Position numbers and translations under genes: made by a program. Shown here in pieces: positions 21,651 to 33,961 of a DNA stretch of 64,000 bases (position 1 is the first letter of the stretch; each line of letters begins with the position of its first letter). The notes under the pieces were generated by a model that made no database searches, had not been told where the DNA came from, and worked only from the letters and a program-made list of their open reading frames with translations. Source of the DNA: Cololabis saira (lineage: Eukaryota; Chordata; Actinopteri; Beloniformes; Belonidae); the NCBI RefSeq assembly GCF_033807715.1, contig NC_084606.1, forward strand, positions 35,123,398 through 35,187,397, given 5' to 3'.

Positions 21651-22274
21651 TGTAGCACCCTATAATGTAATAATTTCCTGAAAATGTAATAACGCCTGAA
21701 AATGCAATTAAATTTGCACTTAACTCAATCGAAAATGTAATAAAACCCAATAATGTAATAACTTCCCCACTAATCTAATAAAATATCCTGACTGATATTG
21801 TAATAACATTTTTACCAATAATGTAATACCTTATTACATTATTGGGAATTTATTACATGGTACGCAAAGTCTGCAATTTAACCCAATATTCATTCTGGTG
21901 TTTCAAATCCAGTGTATATAACATTATTAGATACTTAAAACACAAAATGTGGAACTCTGGACTGAAAATGAACATATATATTACATAATTTTTCAAGTAT
22001 TACATTATCAGTTTTGGAAGAAAAAAAAAAGACCCACCTGAAAATGTAATAAATTCCCAATAATGTAATAAGGTATTACATTATCGGTAAAAATGTTATT
22101 ACAATATCAGTCAGGATATTTTATTACATTATTGGTGAAGTTATTACATTATTTGATTTTATTACATTTTCGATTGAGTTAAGTGCAAATATTATTGCAT
22201 TTTCAGGCATTATTACATTTTCAGGCGTTATCATATTTTCAGGAAATTACGGTATTACATTATAGGGTGCTACA
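21651..22274. mobile_element. F-family fold-back element, copy 1
   Basis: Ends TGTAGCACCCTATAATG and its inverse, arms about 200 bp each, flanked by a 5-bp duplication TGCCC (21646-21650, 22275-22279). The arms are built from repeated AATGTAATAA and CCTGAAAATG motifs. The central unique spacer (21850-22000) recurs inverted in copy 2 at 52287. No ORF. Confidence 0.85.
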
Positions 22275-22279
22275 TGCCC

Positions 22280-23263
22280 CTTTAAGAAATGTTATCATTA
22301 CCTACAGTAAGTTTCATCTTATTTCATTCATCAATTACATTTCAAGAATAAATACAACATACACAAATCTCTTAATTCCTCCAGTTCATTTTCCTAAAGA
22401 TATGAACCCTGTGCCAAAACCTGGGTTGTAGCATGGATTGTAAGTGGGGAACAAATATCGGCCCAAAGTCGGCTTGTCAACAGGTTCCACAGTGTTTGAA
22501 AATATGGACTCAGAATGGATGTACTAGGTCTTTAGATGAAGCAACATGGAGTTACATTAAGCCTGCAATCCCTATAGTCTTCCTTTCTTAGCCTCGTCTC
22601 AGTTTAACCCACCGGTATTCCTTATAGGGCCCCATAAATTTGGCCCCATAGGTTTCCCATTTCAGGTCTATTACAATGAAACCGTATAGGACCCATTTCA
22701 TATGACCGACTCAAATAACCATCTTTTAACCCAGATGGACACTGACTGGGTAACTCTCAAGACACGGCAGTTATATTTGGTCAGTCGCAGCACATCTCTG
22801 GCTCCATTACCTTTGTGGCAAAGAGAAGGGGAGAAGTGCTCAGCTATTTATAGGCATTTACAGCCACATCAGCCCGGACACTTAATAGCTCAGATTGTTT
22901 GCCCTTGAACTGTGACCCAACAATTTTGGACTTCTCTTTTTCCTTCTTTTTTCCATGTGAGAGTAACCAAAAGGCACATTGATTATACTTTATTATTGAT
23001 ATATTTCCATTTCCTTTGTTTTCTTAGAGTATTTCACAGAGTTTTGTATCATTAATCTGTGTTATTTTTCAGTTAATTAATGAATATATGTTTTATATTA
23101 GTTGTCCTCTCATGAAGTCCATGGTTTATCACCTGTCTTTACATGTCATACACCTGGGCCCTCCTCCCTGAGGTATATGTAATTATCATTGAGTGCTTTT
23201 TATTATGGATAACTTTTTGGCTTTCTGAACATTGCAAACCCCAATTTTGGGGTTAACTCATTA
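22280..23263. other. Unique sequence, nothing recognised
   Basis: Short chance ORFs only. No element ends seen. Confidence 0.35.
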
Positions 23264-23271
23264 CATCCACT

Positions 23272-23880
23272 CAGGGCCGCCGCAAGGGGTGTGCGAACCG
23301 TGCGACCGCACAGGGCCTCGTGCCCCAAGGGGCCTCGTGCTATTGGCCGTTTTTTTTTTCCTTTTTTCCCTTATAAATATCAACAGTCACGTTCCATTTC
23401 AGACCTAAATGTGTACTAGTCTGTGCATATCAATAAATATATGTGGAATGATGTGCGTGTCTGTTGTTCAATACAACTGATCAGACCAAGCGCAGACACA
23501 AGCTGCTCTGATCCAGACGGTGGAGTTGGAACAAACTGTCACACAATGTCGAGAGAACGAGACAGATTCAGGAAATTTCCATCAGGGGATGAAAAAAGAA
23601 AAAAAACTAAAGAAAATGGAAGAGTTTAATGCCTCTCTGAAAGGCTCGTTTGATAAATTTGTTACAAAAATCACCGATCCCACCGGGTCTCAAGCAGCCG
23701 TGGGGCCCCGCGTCGAGGCAAGAGATGACGATGAGGCAGGGGAAGGTATCCAGTATTTTGATTATTGGAGAGTTAAAATTGCGCATATAGACACCCGATC
23801 CGACCCGAAAAACCCAAACATTTTGAGGGCCCCCCTCAGCCATTTTGCACAGGGCCTCGCAAATCTCCCAGACGGCTCTG
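23272..23880 (+). mobile_element. AA hAT element, internally deleted
   Basis: Left end CAGGGCCGCC, right end GACGGCTCTG, with a perfect 8-bp duplication CATCCACT (23264-23271, 23881-23888). It retains a broken transposase N-terminus; the remainder of the gene is deleted. Confidence 0.88.
23546..23790 (+). pseudogene. hAT transposase N-terminal remnant
   Basis: An ATG at 23546 opens MSRERDRFRKFPSGDEKRKK, which resembles the start of TTF/ZMYM-like hAT transposases found in fish. The frame stops at 23629, while the expected continuation (MEEFNASLKGSFDKFV) lies in another frame from about 23614. The shift falls near the A-rich run at 23590-23615. After about 23790 the peptide loses any recognisable domain and the catalytic part is absent. 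Dead copy. Confidence 0.6.
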
Positions 23881-24329
23881 CATCCACTCATAAGAATATG
23901 ATCAACTTTCTCATAATGCTTCCCAAAATTGATGAGCAGAATTAACTGCTTCTCGAAGCTCATTGCTGATATCTTTCCTCATGGGCATTGTGTTATCACT
24001 ACAGACCATCAAACTGACAAAAGTTAATGAAATGACTGTCAGTCACGAAAGCAAATATTCTTGATTTTTCTCCACTGACGACATCATGTTGTTCATCTCA
24101 AAAGGGTTTTCATTAAAGGAGTGAGACTATATTATATTATAATATATTAGGAGTTGTTCAAACCTTCTGAGGTTAGAAAGGTCCTTCAAGCTGAATTACC
24201 ACTAGATGTGTCTGATTTTCTTCCATTTGTTTTAAATCACCATGGCTCCAGAATGACATCAAAAGCCATCAACTCTGTAGTAAAATCACTTCTGACCACA
24301 TGGGGTACATACAGATCTGCTGTGTTGGT

Positions 24330-25250
24330 ATAAATACAAATAAAATGAATTGTCCTTTAGTAATCCCACAATGTGGAAATTCTTCCTCTGCATTTAACCC
24401 ACCTCTAGTCAAACCATAGACATATATACGTAGACGCCGCATCGAGTTTTCTTGCCGCTGCTGCGATACGTCAACGTCGCCGCCATATTGGATGTTCAAG
24501 ACTACGCTGGAAACTAATACAAGTAAATGGACTTATTTTCATAAGCTCCTTTCTACAAAAAATGTACGTTTTACGTCTCATTTATTCATTCACACACGCA
24601 CTAATATACTTGGAAACAGTTAGACACCAAATATATTTAATTTTCTCAGATGGTAAAAATAAGAACTTTATTGATCCCACATAGGAGTAATCAATGTTAT
24701 GTTATTGTCTGAAAAATGGTTAAAATATGTTTTTTGTTAAAAATTTTAAATATGTTTCGTTGATGAGAAAATATATTTCTCTATTTTTGTGAGGGGGGAT
24801 ATATATAGTTTTTCGGCACTACCTTGTTCTCTATAGCTGATATAACATGAATTACTCCTATGTGGGATCAATAAAGTTCTTATTTTTGCCATCTGAGAAA
24901 ATTAAATATATTATATTTGGTGCCTAACTGTTTCCCAAGTATATTAGTGCGTGTGTGAATGAATAAATGAGACGTAAAACGTACATTTCTTTGTAGAAAG
25001 GCGCTTAATGAAAATAAGTCCATTTACTTGTATTAGTTTACAGTGCAGTCTTGCCACATCTAATATGGCGGCGACGTTGACGTACGGCTCAGCGCTCGAT
25101 GGGGCGTCTACGTATATATGTCTATGTGTCAAACTGTGTCAAACTAGGAGCAGTGGGCTTTTTGTCCAGCGCCCAGGGAGCAGTAAGGGATAAGGGCCTT
25201 GTTCAGGGGCCCAAGGTGGTTGACCTTGGTTGCAATCCACTGGCTACCTC
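24330..25250. repeat. Older teleost interspersed repeat split by an L element
   Basis: The left piece (about 24330-24414, CCCACAATGTGGAAATTC...) and right piece (about 25135-25250, AGGAGCAGTGGGC...) resemble the two halves of a widespread fish repeat, interrupted by 24415-25126. Recognised by general familiarity; class uncertain. Confidence 0.45.
24415..25126. mobile_element. L fold-back element, 712 bp
   Basis: Ends CATAGACATATATACGTAG and its inverse; the arms match over about 300 bp each. A near-perfect 8-bp duplication (AGTCAAAC / TGTCAAAC) flanks it. A non-palindromic centre of about 130 bp lies near 24700-24840. Confidence 0.85.
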
Positions 25251-25292
25251 TCCCCCAATATAGCTATATATGATCCACTAATGATACTAGAG

Positions 25293-25983
25293 CAGGGGTC
25301 GGCAACCCAAAATGTTGAAAGAGCCATATTGGACCAAAAACACAAAAAACGAATATGTCTGGAGCCGCAAAAAATGAAAGGTCTTGTATAAGCCTTAGTA
25401 TGAAGACAAATGGTGAAAGGAGAAATGGCGAAAAAAAAGTCAAAATGTGGAGAAAAAAGTCAAAATTTAGAGAAAAAAGTCAAAATGTTGAGATTAATGT
25501 TGAAGTACAATCTCGAGTAAAAAGTTCAAATGTTGAGAAAAAAGTCGAAATGTTGAGAAAAAAGTCGAAATGTCGAGAAAAAAGCCGAAATGTCGAGATT
25601 AAAAAGGAAAGGAAAAAGGAAGAAAAAAAAGGAAAGAAAGAAGAAAAAAGAAAAAAAAAACAAGAAAAGAAAGAAAAAAAAGGAAATAAAGAGAAAAAAA
25701 GAGAAAATAAAGACAAAGAAAGAGAAAAAAAGGAAGAAAAAAGGAAGAAAAAAGGGAAAAAAAGGAAAAAAAGAAGAAAAACGCAAAAAAAACAAGAAAA
25801 GAAAGAAAAAAAGGAAAAAAAGAGAAAAGAAAGAGAAAGAAAGAGAAAAAAAGGAAGAAAAAAAGAAGAAAAAAAGAAGAAAAAGGGGAAAAAAAGGAAA
25901 AAAATGTGAAACATTTTTGAAAAAGCTCCAGGAGCCACTAGGGCGGCGCATGCGGCTCTAGAGCCGCGGGTTGCCGACCCCTG
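25293..25983. mobile_element. J-family hAT MITE, copy 1
   Basis: Ends CAGGGGTCGGCAACCC and GGGTTGCCGACCCCTG, with a partial 8-bp duplication (TACTAGAG / TACTAGCC). The interior has a GAAAAAAGTC-type minisatellite (25430-25600), then a 300-bp A/G-only tract. The long Lys/Glu ORFs across it are artefacts. Confidence 0.88.
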
Positions 25984-25991
25984 TACTAGCC

Positions 25992-27102
25992 TAACTAGTG
26001 GAGACGGGCCAACATATATTTTTTCATCCCTTTTTTCCCACCGGCGGTAAACTTGATTGCGTTTTACATCAAGGACCAAGGCTTAAACTTTCTTATATGC
26101 TGCCTCCATTGGGCCAGAGTGGGTATTGCAACAAGGTTTGTAACATTCCTTCAATGTCATTATAATAGCAGCAGTACTTTCCTTTAAAAAATATTCTTAT
26201 TTGAAAAAAAAAAAATCCCTATCAGAATGTCCTTTTTTTCCATAATATTTTTGTAACAAGTTACAGAAACTTCAATAGGCCTTTTTCATAAAACGCTTGT
26301 CTCAATAGACGGAGCGAAGACATAAATAATAAAGTGAATGATGGCTGCAATTAATTTACTGTAGCTGCATCTGTTTCAGCATAGCAAACTTATTCCAACC
26401 AGTGCCGTGCTGCTTTTGTTGGTCATGTGGATTTGAAAAGACTTCTGGGGAGTACCGATGCTTTCTAAATCACATCCCCAGCGGCTATTCTTTTTAATGA
26501 TGCATTTTAGGATTTTAAACATCCTTTATGATAGTGAGAAAAATGAGGTCCCACAATCATAATTTACTGCACTCTTAAAAAGAGCCATCATTAAAGCAAT
26601 GAAAAAAAGTCCATGTACTGATCATTTGAATATCTGAGCTATCGCCATAGTGATTTATCACAATGATATTTCTTTAATGAGGCAGTTAGGGCCCCTGATG
26701 GACAGTTAGCACTTGTTGGGATGGCTTTTGCTTCAGATATTGTAACTTTTATTTTAACCACTGTATTTTGTTTCTGACATTACTGGTCCACCTCCAATTT
26801 TCTAGTGTGACTTTAGTGCTAACTAAGCACATCTCTTCACATCAGAATTTCCCCTGTCTTTAAACATACTACTGTCAAATGGATGACTTGCATACGAGAT
26901 TATAGCTACACACAAACGTAGTAGATTATGCTCTCAGTTATGTATTCTGCACATGCTGAGACGGATCGGGCACTGAAAAACTGACTCAGTCCTGCTGTGG
27001 AGATGCCAAAACAAGTCCTCCACAATAAACCTGCTCTAAAGTTAAAGCAACAACAGCCCTGATCGTCCTCAGCACTTCCTCTGCTTTAGATGTCTGTGAG
27101 TT
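25992..27102. other. Unique sequence, nothing recognised
   Basis: 1.1 kb of complex sequence without element ends or a splice-bounded exon. Confidence 0.35.
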
Positions 27103-27180
27103 TGAATGAATGAATGAATGAATGAATGAATGAATGAATGAATGAATGAATGAATGAATGAATGAATGAATGAATGAATG
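27103..27180. repeat. (GAAT)n microsatellite
   Basis: About 19 pure tetranucleotide units at the 3' end of the minus-strand LINE, so probably an expanded LINE tail. Confidence 0.95.
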
Positions 27181-27660
27181 CATTTTTATTTCGAACATGT
27201 ATATAAAAATGAAAGTGAAAATAAAAAATAAAAAGATAAACATTTACATCTTCATATTCACATATGTTCGAAAATAAAAGGAGTAGGAAGAAGTATACAC
27301 TTTTTCCTAGTTCCTACCCCTTTATAACTCTATGGATTTACATTATTGCTATTATTATATCTACACAATATCCATATAAATATAATCTATATAAATACTC
27401 TGTAAACATGCCTATTATTACATAATTATCCATATAAGTATATAGACAATATAAATATTACATAAATATGATATCAATATCTAGAAAATACAACTATTAT
27501 ATACATCTATATAAATATACACTATATAAACTACATAAATATCCCTATAAATATATATGTGCTACATACCCAATAAATATATAACATATATTACATAATT
27601 ATAACTATCCCTCTCAACATATAATATATACTACATAAATATCCACATAAATATGTAAAC

Positions 27661-28188
27661 CAGGGGTCGGCAACCCGCAGCTCTAGAGACTCTTTAGCGC
27701 CGCCCTAGTGGCTCCCTGGAGCTTTTTCAAAAATGTTTTTTTTTTTCCTTTTTCTTCTTCTTTTTTCTCCTTTTTTCATCTTTTTTCTTCTTTTTTTCTC
27801 TTTTTTCTCCTTTTTTTTCTTCTTTTTTTTTCTTTTTTTTCTTCTTTTTTTCCCTTCGTTTTTTCTCTTTTTTTCTTCCTTTTTCCTTTCCTTTTTAATC
27901 TCGACGTCTCGTCTTTTTTCTCGAAATTTTGACTTTTTTCTCGAAATTCTGACTTTTTTCTCAACATTTCGACATTTTTCTCAAGATTGTATTTCAACAT
28001 TAATCTTGACATTTTGACTTTTTTCTCGAAGTACATAATGAAAAAAAAATCCTCCCCCAGCATGTGTTGTCTTCATTCTAAGGCTTATACAAGACTTTTC
28101 ATTTTTTGCGGCTCCAGACATACTGTATTTGTTTTTTGTGTTTTTGGTCCAATATGGCTCTTTCAACATTTTGGGTTGCCGACCCCTG
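27661..28188. mobile_element. J-family hAT MITE, copy 2
   Basis: Inverted relative to copy 1; ends CAGGGGTCGGCAACCC and TTGCCGACCCCTG. The flanks ATGTAAAC / ATCTAAAC agree at 7 of 8 bases. The interior is a T/C-only tract then the TTTTTTCTCGAAATT-type minisatellite. Confidence 0.88.
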
Positions 28189-28257
28189 ATCTAAACATAT
28201 CTTAAGCAAGTATAATATACAATTTTTCCCTACTTTATTTGATTCTCACACTCCTCG

Positions 28258-28482
28258 TTAACCCATTTCCTCTTCCATATACCTGTTTATAAATAATTTT
28301 TTGTATTTCTTTTTAAACAGATTTATGTTAATACTTTGTTTCATTTCCTGCTCCAAACTGTCCCACAGAGTCACTCCACAGTTCCATATGCACATGCTGC
28401 ACATTGTTGTTCGTACTTTACGTTTTCTAAAATGTAGTTCTCCTCTTAGATTATAGTTCATTTGATTGATGCCTTTTTGCAC
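28258..28482 (-). pseudogene. LINE reverse transcriptase C-terminal fragment
   Basis: A 74-codon frame with HFRKRKVRTTMCSMC and GVTLWDSLEQEM, then INLFKKKYKKLF. This pattern is typical of the C-terminal tail of fish non-LTR retrotransposon reverse transcriptases, just before the 3' UTR. The catalytic RT domain is missing (5'-truncated copy). Confidence 0.6.
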
Positions 28483-28614
28483 GACTGAGAATGAGAGGGA
28501 GAGAAGCCGAAGCTACTGTAGCTGCTGCTCCATTTCCTCACTAGATGACAGTTCAGAAAGGTGTTACGCAGAGCGGATTGGCTGCCATCTCCGCTGCCAT
28601 TCATACAGTATACC

Positions 28615-29785
28615 CAGTACTCGAGTTGTAAAAAAAAATGGTGGATTTTATCATATGGGGGCAGATAATTTGTGCTGATTACAAATAATATAATATATTA
28701 CAAATAATAGCAGTGACCAAAACAGCTGCAGAAATACTGCAGGAATGACATAGCAGCAGTTAAATGCAGCCTTCTGTAAGCTTTAAATATCCACTGGGCT
28801 TACATCAAATACATCAAAACACAACAATAAAACACACTTTTCTGAACTTATCAATATGACTCTGTCCTTCACAGGATAAGTAAAATGGATCACTGCAAAA
28901 TCTCAAAATCTTAACGAGAATATTTGTCTTATTTCTAGTTAAAATGTCTCATTTTTCACACTTAAAACAAGAGTCATTACCAGAAAAATAACCTATTTGA
29001 CAATTTTCACCTGTTTCAAGTAAATTTTCACTTAAAATAAGTAGAAAAAAATCTGCCAATGGAACAAGATTTTTTTGCTTGTAATAAGAAGATAAATCTT
29101 GTCCCACTGGCAGATTTGTTCTACTTATTCCAAGTGAAAATCTACTAGAAACAGGTGAAAATGGTCAAATAACAAGATATTTTTCTGGTAATGAGTCTTG
29201 TTTTAAGTGTAATGACATTTTTTTTACTAAAAATGAGACATTTTAACTAGAAATAAGACAAATATTCTTGTTAAGATTTTGAGTTTTTGCAGTGTAACTC
29301 TTTCATCAGCAAAAACACGCATTTAACCTCCCCTCATCACATCAAGCAAAAAAGCGGTGTAAATGACATCCTCATTACACTTAAAACAAGACTCATCACT
29401 GGAAAAAACAACAATTTTCACCTGTTTCAGGTAAATTTTCACTTAAAATAAGTAGAAAAATCTGCCAGTGGAACAAGATTTTTTTGCTTGTAATGAGAAG
29501 ATAAATCTTGTCCCACTGGCAGATTTTTCTACTTATTTCAAGTGAAAATGTACTTGAAACAGGTGAAAATTGTCAAATAAGTTATTTTTCTGGTGATGAC
29601 TCTAAATGTTGAAATAGCAGTAAAACCACATTCATTGATGAAATGACATAAGGGATGGAAAGGGGGGATGGCAGTTTTACAGGGGGGATGATTTGGACCG
29701 TTTTTATTTCAGGGGGGGTGCCATCCCCCCTCATCCCCCCTCACCCCCCCTCACCCCCCCTCATCCCCCCTCAACTCCAGTACTG
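28615..29785 (-). mobile_element. A-family hAT MITE, copy 4, enlarged
   Basis: Ends CAGTACTCGAGTT and AACTCCAGTACTG, with flanks AGTATACC / AGTATTCC (7 of 8). It is about 400 bp longer than other copies because 28891-29371 contains a full B fold-back plus a 77-bp flank that is the reverse complement of 7193-7680. Confidence 0.9.
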
Positions 29786-29793
29786 AGTATTCC

Positions 29794-30486
29794 AGTCAGA
29801 GAGAGCTATTTCTAAGTGTGTGTATGAGTGTGATTTGGGGTGGTCTGAGAAAAGCATGACTTTGTCAAAGTCTGTGAACCGGCAAACCGGCTTAAACGTT
29901 TACATAGACGTGTCTGATGCAACTGGAAGGAAATGCAATGTGCGAGTTATATAAAAAAAGTTGTTTCTGTTTCTTTCCGCGCAATTTCATCTGTCAGGCT
30001 GCTAAATGTGGGGAGGACAGTAATGGCTGCACATCTCCTAATGCAGAAAAAGACACACAATCCTCTCTGCTCTGTCATTAAACCTGCTTTCTTTAGCAAC
30101 AGATAACTGCCCCTTAAATCAATCCACAGCCACACGATGCTCGTCCAGTCCTTGTCAACCACCGTCAACAAGACAGCAGAAAAGATTGTGTTGTGTTTCA
30201 TTATTCATGTACAAAGTGACAGCTGCTTCGACTTGTCATGTCCAATAAATGACTCTGACTCGGTTACACTCGCTCAAAGAAAATGCAGCCGCGCAGCAGC
30301 TTTTTATAGGGTAACAAAATGACCTCAGTGTTGCAACACGTGTGAGGATTCTGCGATGAGGAAGAGCAGTGAGGTAGAAAGTGAAAAGCGGCAGTTAAAA
30401 GAGACAGATAAATAATCCGACGATGGATACTTCCCTATCCTTACAACCTGCAATCACAAACCTCGTGATTTGAAAGAATGAACCCC
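29794..30486. other. Unique sequence, nothing recognised
   Basis: No element end or convincing coding frame. Confidence 0.35.
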
Positions 30487-30590
30487 GAGTTTTGATTTAT
30501 TTTATTTTTGTACATGTAAAAAAAAAAAAACAACACTTCATGAGAAGTTTAAGAAAACAAAACAACTGAACAAAGAATTTCATCCTTTAA

Positions 30591-31327
30591 AGGTATTGTG
30601 ACATCATTTTTAACATGCTTTTAACACTATTAAAAGTCTTGGCCAACATCCCTCAAATGTGTCTAAAAGAGTGTAACAAGAAAAACTTCACTCTAGTACT
30701 CCATTCCTGGCTTTTTATGACAGTGTTTTTTTGCGCCGTGAAAAACGCTTCCTTTTCCCCCTTTCCTGTCAATCATTGCCCCGCTCCTCCTCCAAACCTC
30801 CTCCAACCCAACCCATACGCTCACAGCGGCGTCGGAGAGTTAAGCCGGGAGCGACAGGCGAAGCAGCAGGGCGAACCACAGCAAACAATCATAAAATCAT
30901 AAAAATAAAGGCATGCAAGCAGCAGTGTCTCGAAACAGCTCCGTGTTAAGCCTGATTTATGGTTCCGCGTTAAATCGACGCAGAGCCCTACGCCGTAGGG
31001 TTCAGCGTACGGTGCGCGTCGCCGCGTAACCCTACGCCGTAGGCTCTGCGTCGGTGTAACGCGGAACCATAAATCAGCCTTTATGGTGCGCTGGAGAAGA
31101 GAGGAGGCACGGAGCTGGGTGGAGGGGGCGGTGATTTAGCGGGTCGTTACGTAACGACCCGCCACCAAACCAGATGCGCCGTTTTTGCACAGTTATGCGG
31201 AAAATCCCAGAAAGCACACAATACACTGAATGTTAAAAGTTCGTTGTTTTTTGGGTGTAATTGATGTCAAGACACCCAACAAAACACAAAAAATCAAGAA
31301 AAATTTGTTTTTCATGTCACAATACCT
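30591..31327 (+). mobile_element. D-family TTAA element, copy 1
   Basis: Ends AGGTATTGTGACAT and ATGTCACAATACCT, with TTAA on both sides (30587-30590, 31328-31331). A C-family MITE is nested at 30949-31080. No transposase. The TTAA target recalls piggyBac, but the ends are not the usual CCY. Confidence 0.85.
30949..31080. mobile_element. C-family MITE nested in D copy 1
   Basis: 132 bp with TTA on both sides (30946-30948, 31081-31083). It sits at the equivalent position in D copy 2, so it was present before D copies spread. Confidence 0.85.
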
Positions 31328-31467
31328 TTAAAACTTGCTATCTTGATTTACATGTGCCAAAAAAGGAGTAGGAAGAAGTGTAAACTTATTTAGTCCTACC
31401 CCCATTCACTGATCATTTAACCTGTATTTATAAATACACACACACTGTACTCACACTGCTAAATAAC

Positions 31468-31470
<3 letters not shown>

Positions 31471-31535
<65 letters not shown>
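31471..31535. repeat. (ATT)n microsatellite
   Basis: About 21 pure trinucleotide units. Confidence 0.95.
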
Positions 31536-31538
<3 letters not shown>

Positions 31539-31675
31539 CTGTAATTATACTCACACACATACATACATACACATAGTTGAATATTTCTATATATTTGTAC
31601 CACATGCCCATATAAATATTTATATAAATATACTTATTTACACTATACTGTATTTGCTCTATATCTATGTATATA

Positions 31676-31857
<182 letters not shown>

Positions 31858-31934
31858 CACCTATCTATACACATGCATACATACACATATAATTTTCTGC
31901 CCATTTCTGTACATAAATATACACAGATCTAGTG

Positions 31935-32530
31935 TATTAATGTGTTAAGAGTTAATGTGAGAACAGATTCCTGTTGTCACCGTCTTGTTGATGAAATCCA
32001 AAGTTTGCAGCTTGTCAAACTTCACGAGTGGAGGGAATAGTAGACGTGATAATAATAGCAGCAGCTATTCCGTTCTGGGTTTGACATACTGAGTGGAGTC
32101 ATTACGGAGGAGATCCATGACTAAGGATGATGAGTAGCCCACGAACTCTGCACTCTTGTCTTGTGGGATTAATATGGTGTCAGGACAGGAAATATGAACC
32201 TCCATCTGTTCTTAATTATTTATGTCAGCTGCTTCCTGAACTGTGATATGAGGAAACAAAGTGCGAGGATTGTCTGTGCTTAAATCTTCAGTTGACAGAA
32301 GCATAACAGATATAAAGTATACACAAGGCTACACAAGAATTATTATGTTGATAATGACATGCATGGATTCAAAATGTGTGTGTCTGTTAGTTTGTTACTC
32401 AAATAAACGGAGGGAGTCTTATAAACAGTGGCAAAAAGTAAAAGGGCCAATCCCAATACACCCCCTACTTTCTACCACTACCCCTAAAATTCAAGCCACA
32501 AATTTAAGCGCCCTTGTAATCTTTCCAGGG
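31935..32530. other. Mostly unique sequence
   Basis: 32441-32530 resembles a diverged copy of the S-element end that follows it; the rest is not recognised. Confidence 0.35.
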
Positions 32531-32810
32531 CCCAGTCCCAATACTCCCCCTACCCCTACTTTTCAGCACTATCCCTAAATTTTGCTTGCTACGTCACTGC
32601 GTGGTTTACGTTCGGGTACGTAAGCGACTGCGTAGTTACGTTTGCACATACGTCACAACATATCAGGAAGCCCAGAGCTAAAAGCTGTTTTAATTTCAGC
32701 TGTAGCGCTGTCAATATGCCACTTTATTAAGTTTTAATATTTTTTCAGGCGTAAAAGTAACCGTTAAGATCCCCAACCTGGGCTCAGTTTATCCAAATAA
32801 CGCCTGTTAA

Positions 32811-33961
32811 AAGGAACCCTGGCTATTAAGACATGTAGTCCCTAATTAGCCACAATTGTTCTCTTATACTAAAATATGTTGTTAGAAACACATAAAATAA
32901 TCTAATTGCTTTAAAAATCTACAATGTTTATCACATATTTTGACCTGCGGGAGGCGCCATGTTTTACCTGCGCAATGCATTCTGGGGGCGATGACGTAGT
33001 CCGGTGGCTCTGGGAAGATAAGCCGCGTTAGTTTAACTGGGACAGGTATCTAAAACATAGTTGAGCAGCAGTCTCCCGGCCGTGGAGGCTGACGAGGGAG
33101 CCCATAAGACGTCTCGGTTCAGGCAAACTGGATCAAAGTTCTGTGATGCACGGGAGATCTGCAAAAATGATCAATGTCGTGCGCATCTTACCAGTGCATT
33201 AGGCTCCTGCGTAGACGGCGTAGGCTACAGCGTAGACGGCGTAGCCTACGCCGTAGACGGCGTAGCCGGGGCTTTAGAGCCGGCAGCGCACCGCCATCCG
33301 CTCTCCGCCACCCGCTCTCCGCTATCGCCGCCGCCGGGATGAAGACGTCGGTGGGCAGGAGGCACGTTTGGGTGGGCCTAGCCCCCCCCTGCCGCCCCTA
33401 AAACCGGCCTCGGTGCTGGGTGATGACAGACCCGAGGCGGATGGGACTGGCCCGGGACTTTGACGAAACGGGAGGCGCAGACTTCGCGTCAAATAGGCAA
33501 GAACATCTTTATTTAATTTAATGACACCAGATCTGGCTGGGGTTTTTATTGTAGCATCGGCTATCTGCTAGTTGAAACGTGTGGTCTGTTAGTCTATCTG
33601 AGTTTTATGGTGTTTTTATAGTTCATGCTTTATGGTGCGGTACTTTTTTTTAACTTTTTTGTAGGTGCGCCGTCACCTTAATGTTTAGCTGTGTTTTGAT
33701 CTGTGTTTCTGGTGCGCCGTCACCTGTTTAGCTGTGTTTTCATCTGTTTCTGGGTGTCAAAACAGTGTACGGGGGTTAGCAGGAGCCACCGTCTGACGTC
33801 ACTACCCAGAATGTAAACAACAATGGCGACCTACATGTTAAATTATATTTTCAAATTTTATAAAAACGAAGACATCAAAAAGGTTTTTTATATCACATTG
33901 TTATAATTGATACCAACATTTATCTTTTAAGACCTACATGTCTTAATAGCCAGGGTTCCTT
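32811..33961. mobile_element. T-family TTAA element nested in S
   Basis: A perfect 28-bp inverted repeat starting AAGGAACCCTGGCTATTAAG lies at 32811-32838 and 33934-33961, with TTAA on both sides (32807-32810, 33962-33965). It encloses a GC-rich stretch with tandem GTAGACGGCGTAG units (33210-33270). No recognisable transposase. Confidence 0.8.

Larger units (their letters stand above)
27103..28490 (-). mobile_element. BB-type LINE 3' end, split by a hAT MITE
   Basis: Reads right to left: RT C-terminus (28482-28258), an AT-rich 3' UTR, a TTCGAACATG motif near 27190, and a CATT microsatellite tail. J copy 2 interrupts the UTR. Related 3' ends lie at 30487-31930, 48181-48610 and 56640-56797. 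Confidence 0.65.

Noticed and set aside
21651..22274. Regularly spaced AATGTAATAA repeats suggesting a CRISPR-like array
   Set aside because: Repeats are short, variable, symmetric about a centre and bounded by inverted ends with target duplications; this is a eukaryotic fold-back element.
25355..26079. Lys/Glu- or Phe/Ser-rich ORFs of 120-200 codons
   Set aside because: They arise from a purine-only tract in a hAT MITE.
33061..33401. Possible exon with a VDGVGYSVDG-like repeat
   Set aside because: It derives from tandem GTAGACGGCGTAG units inside the T element, with no splice sites or homology.
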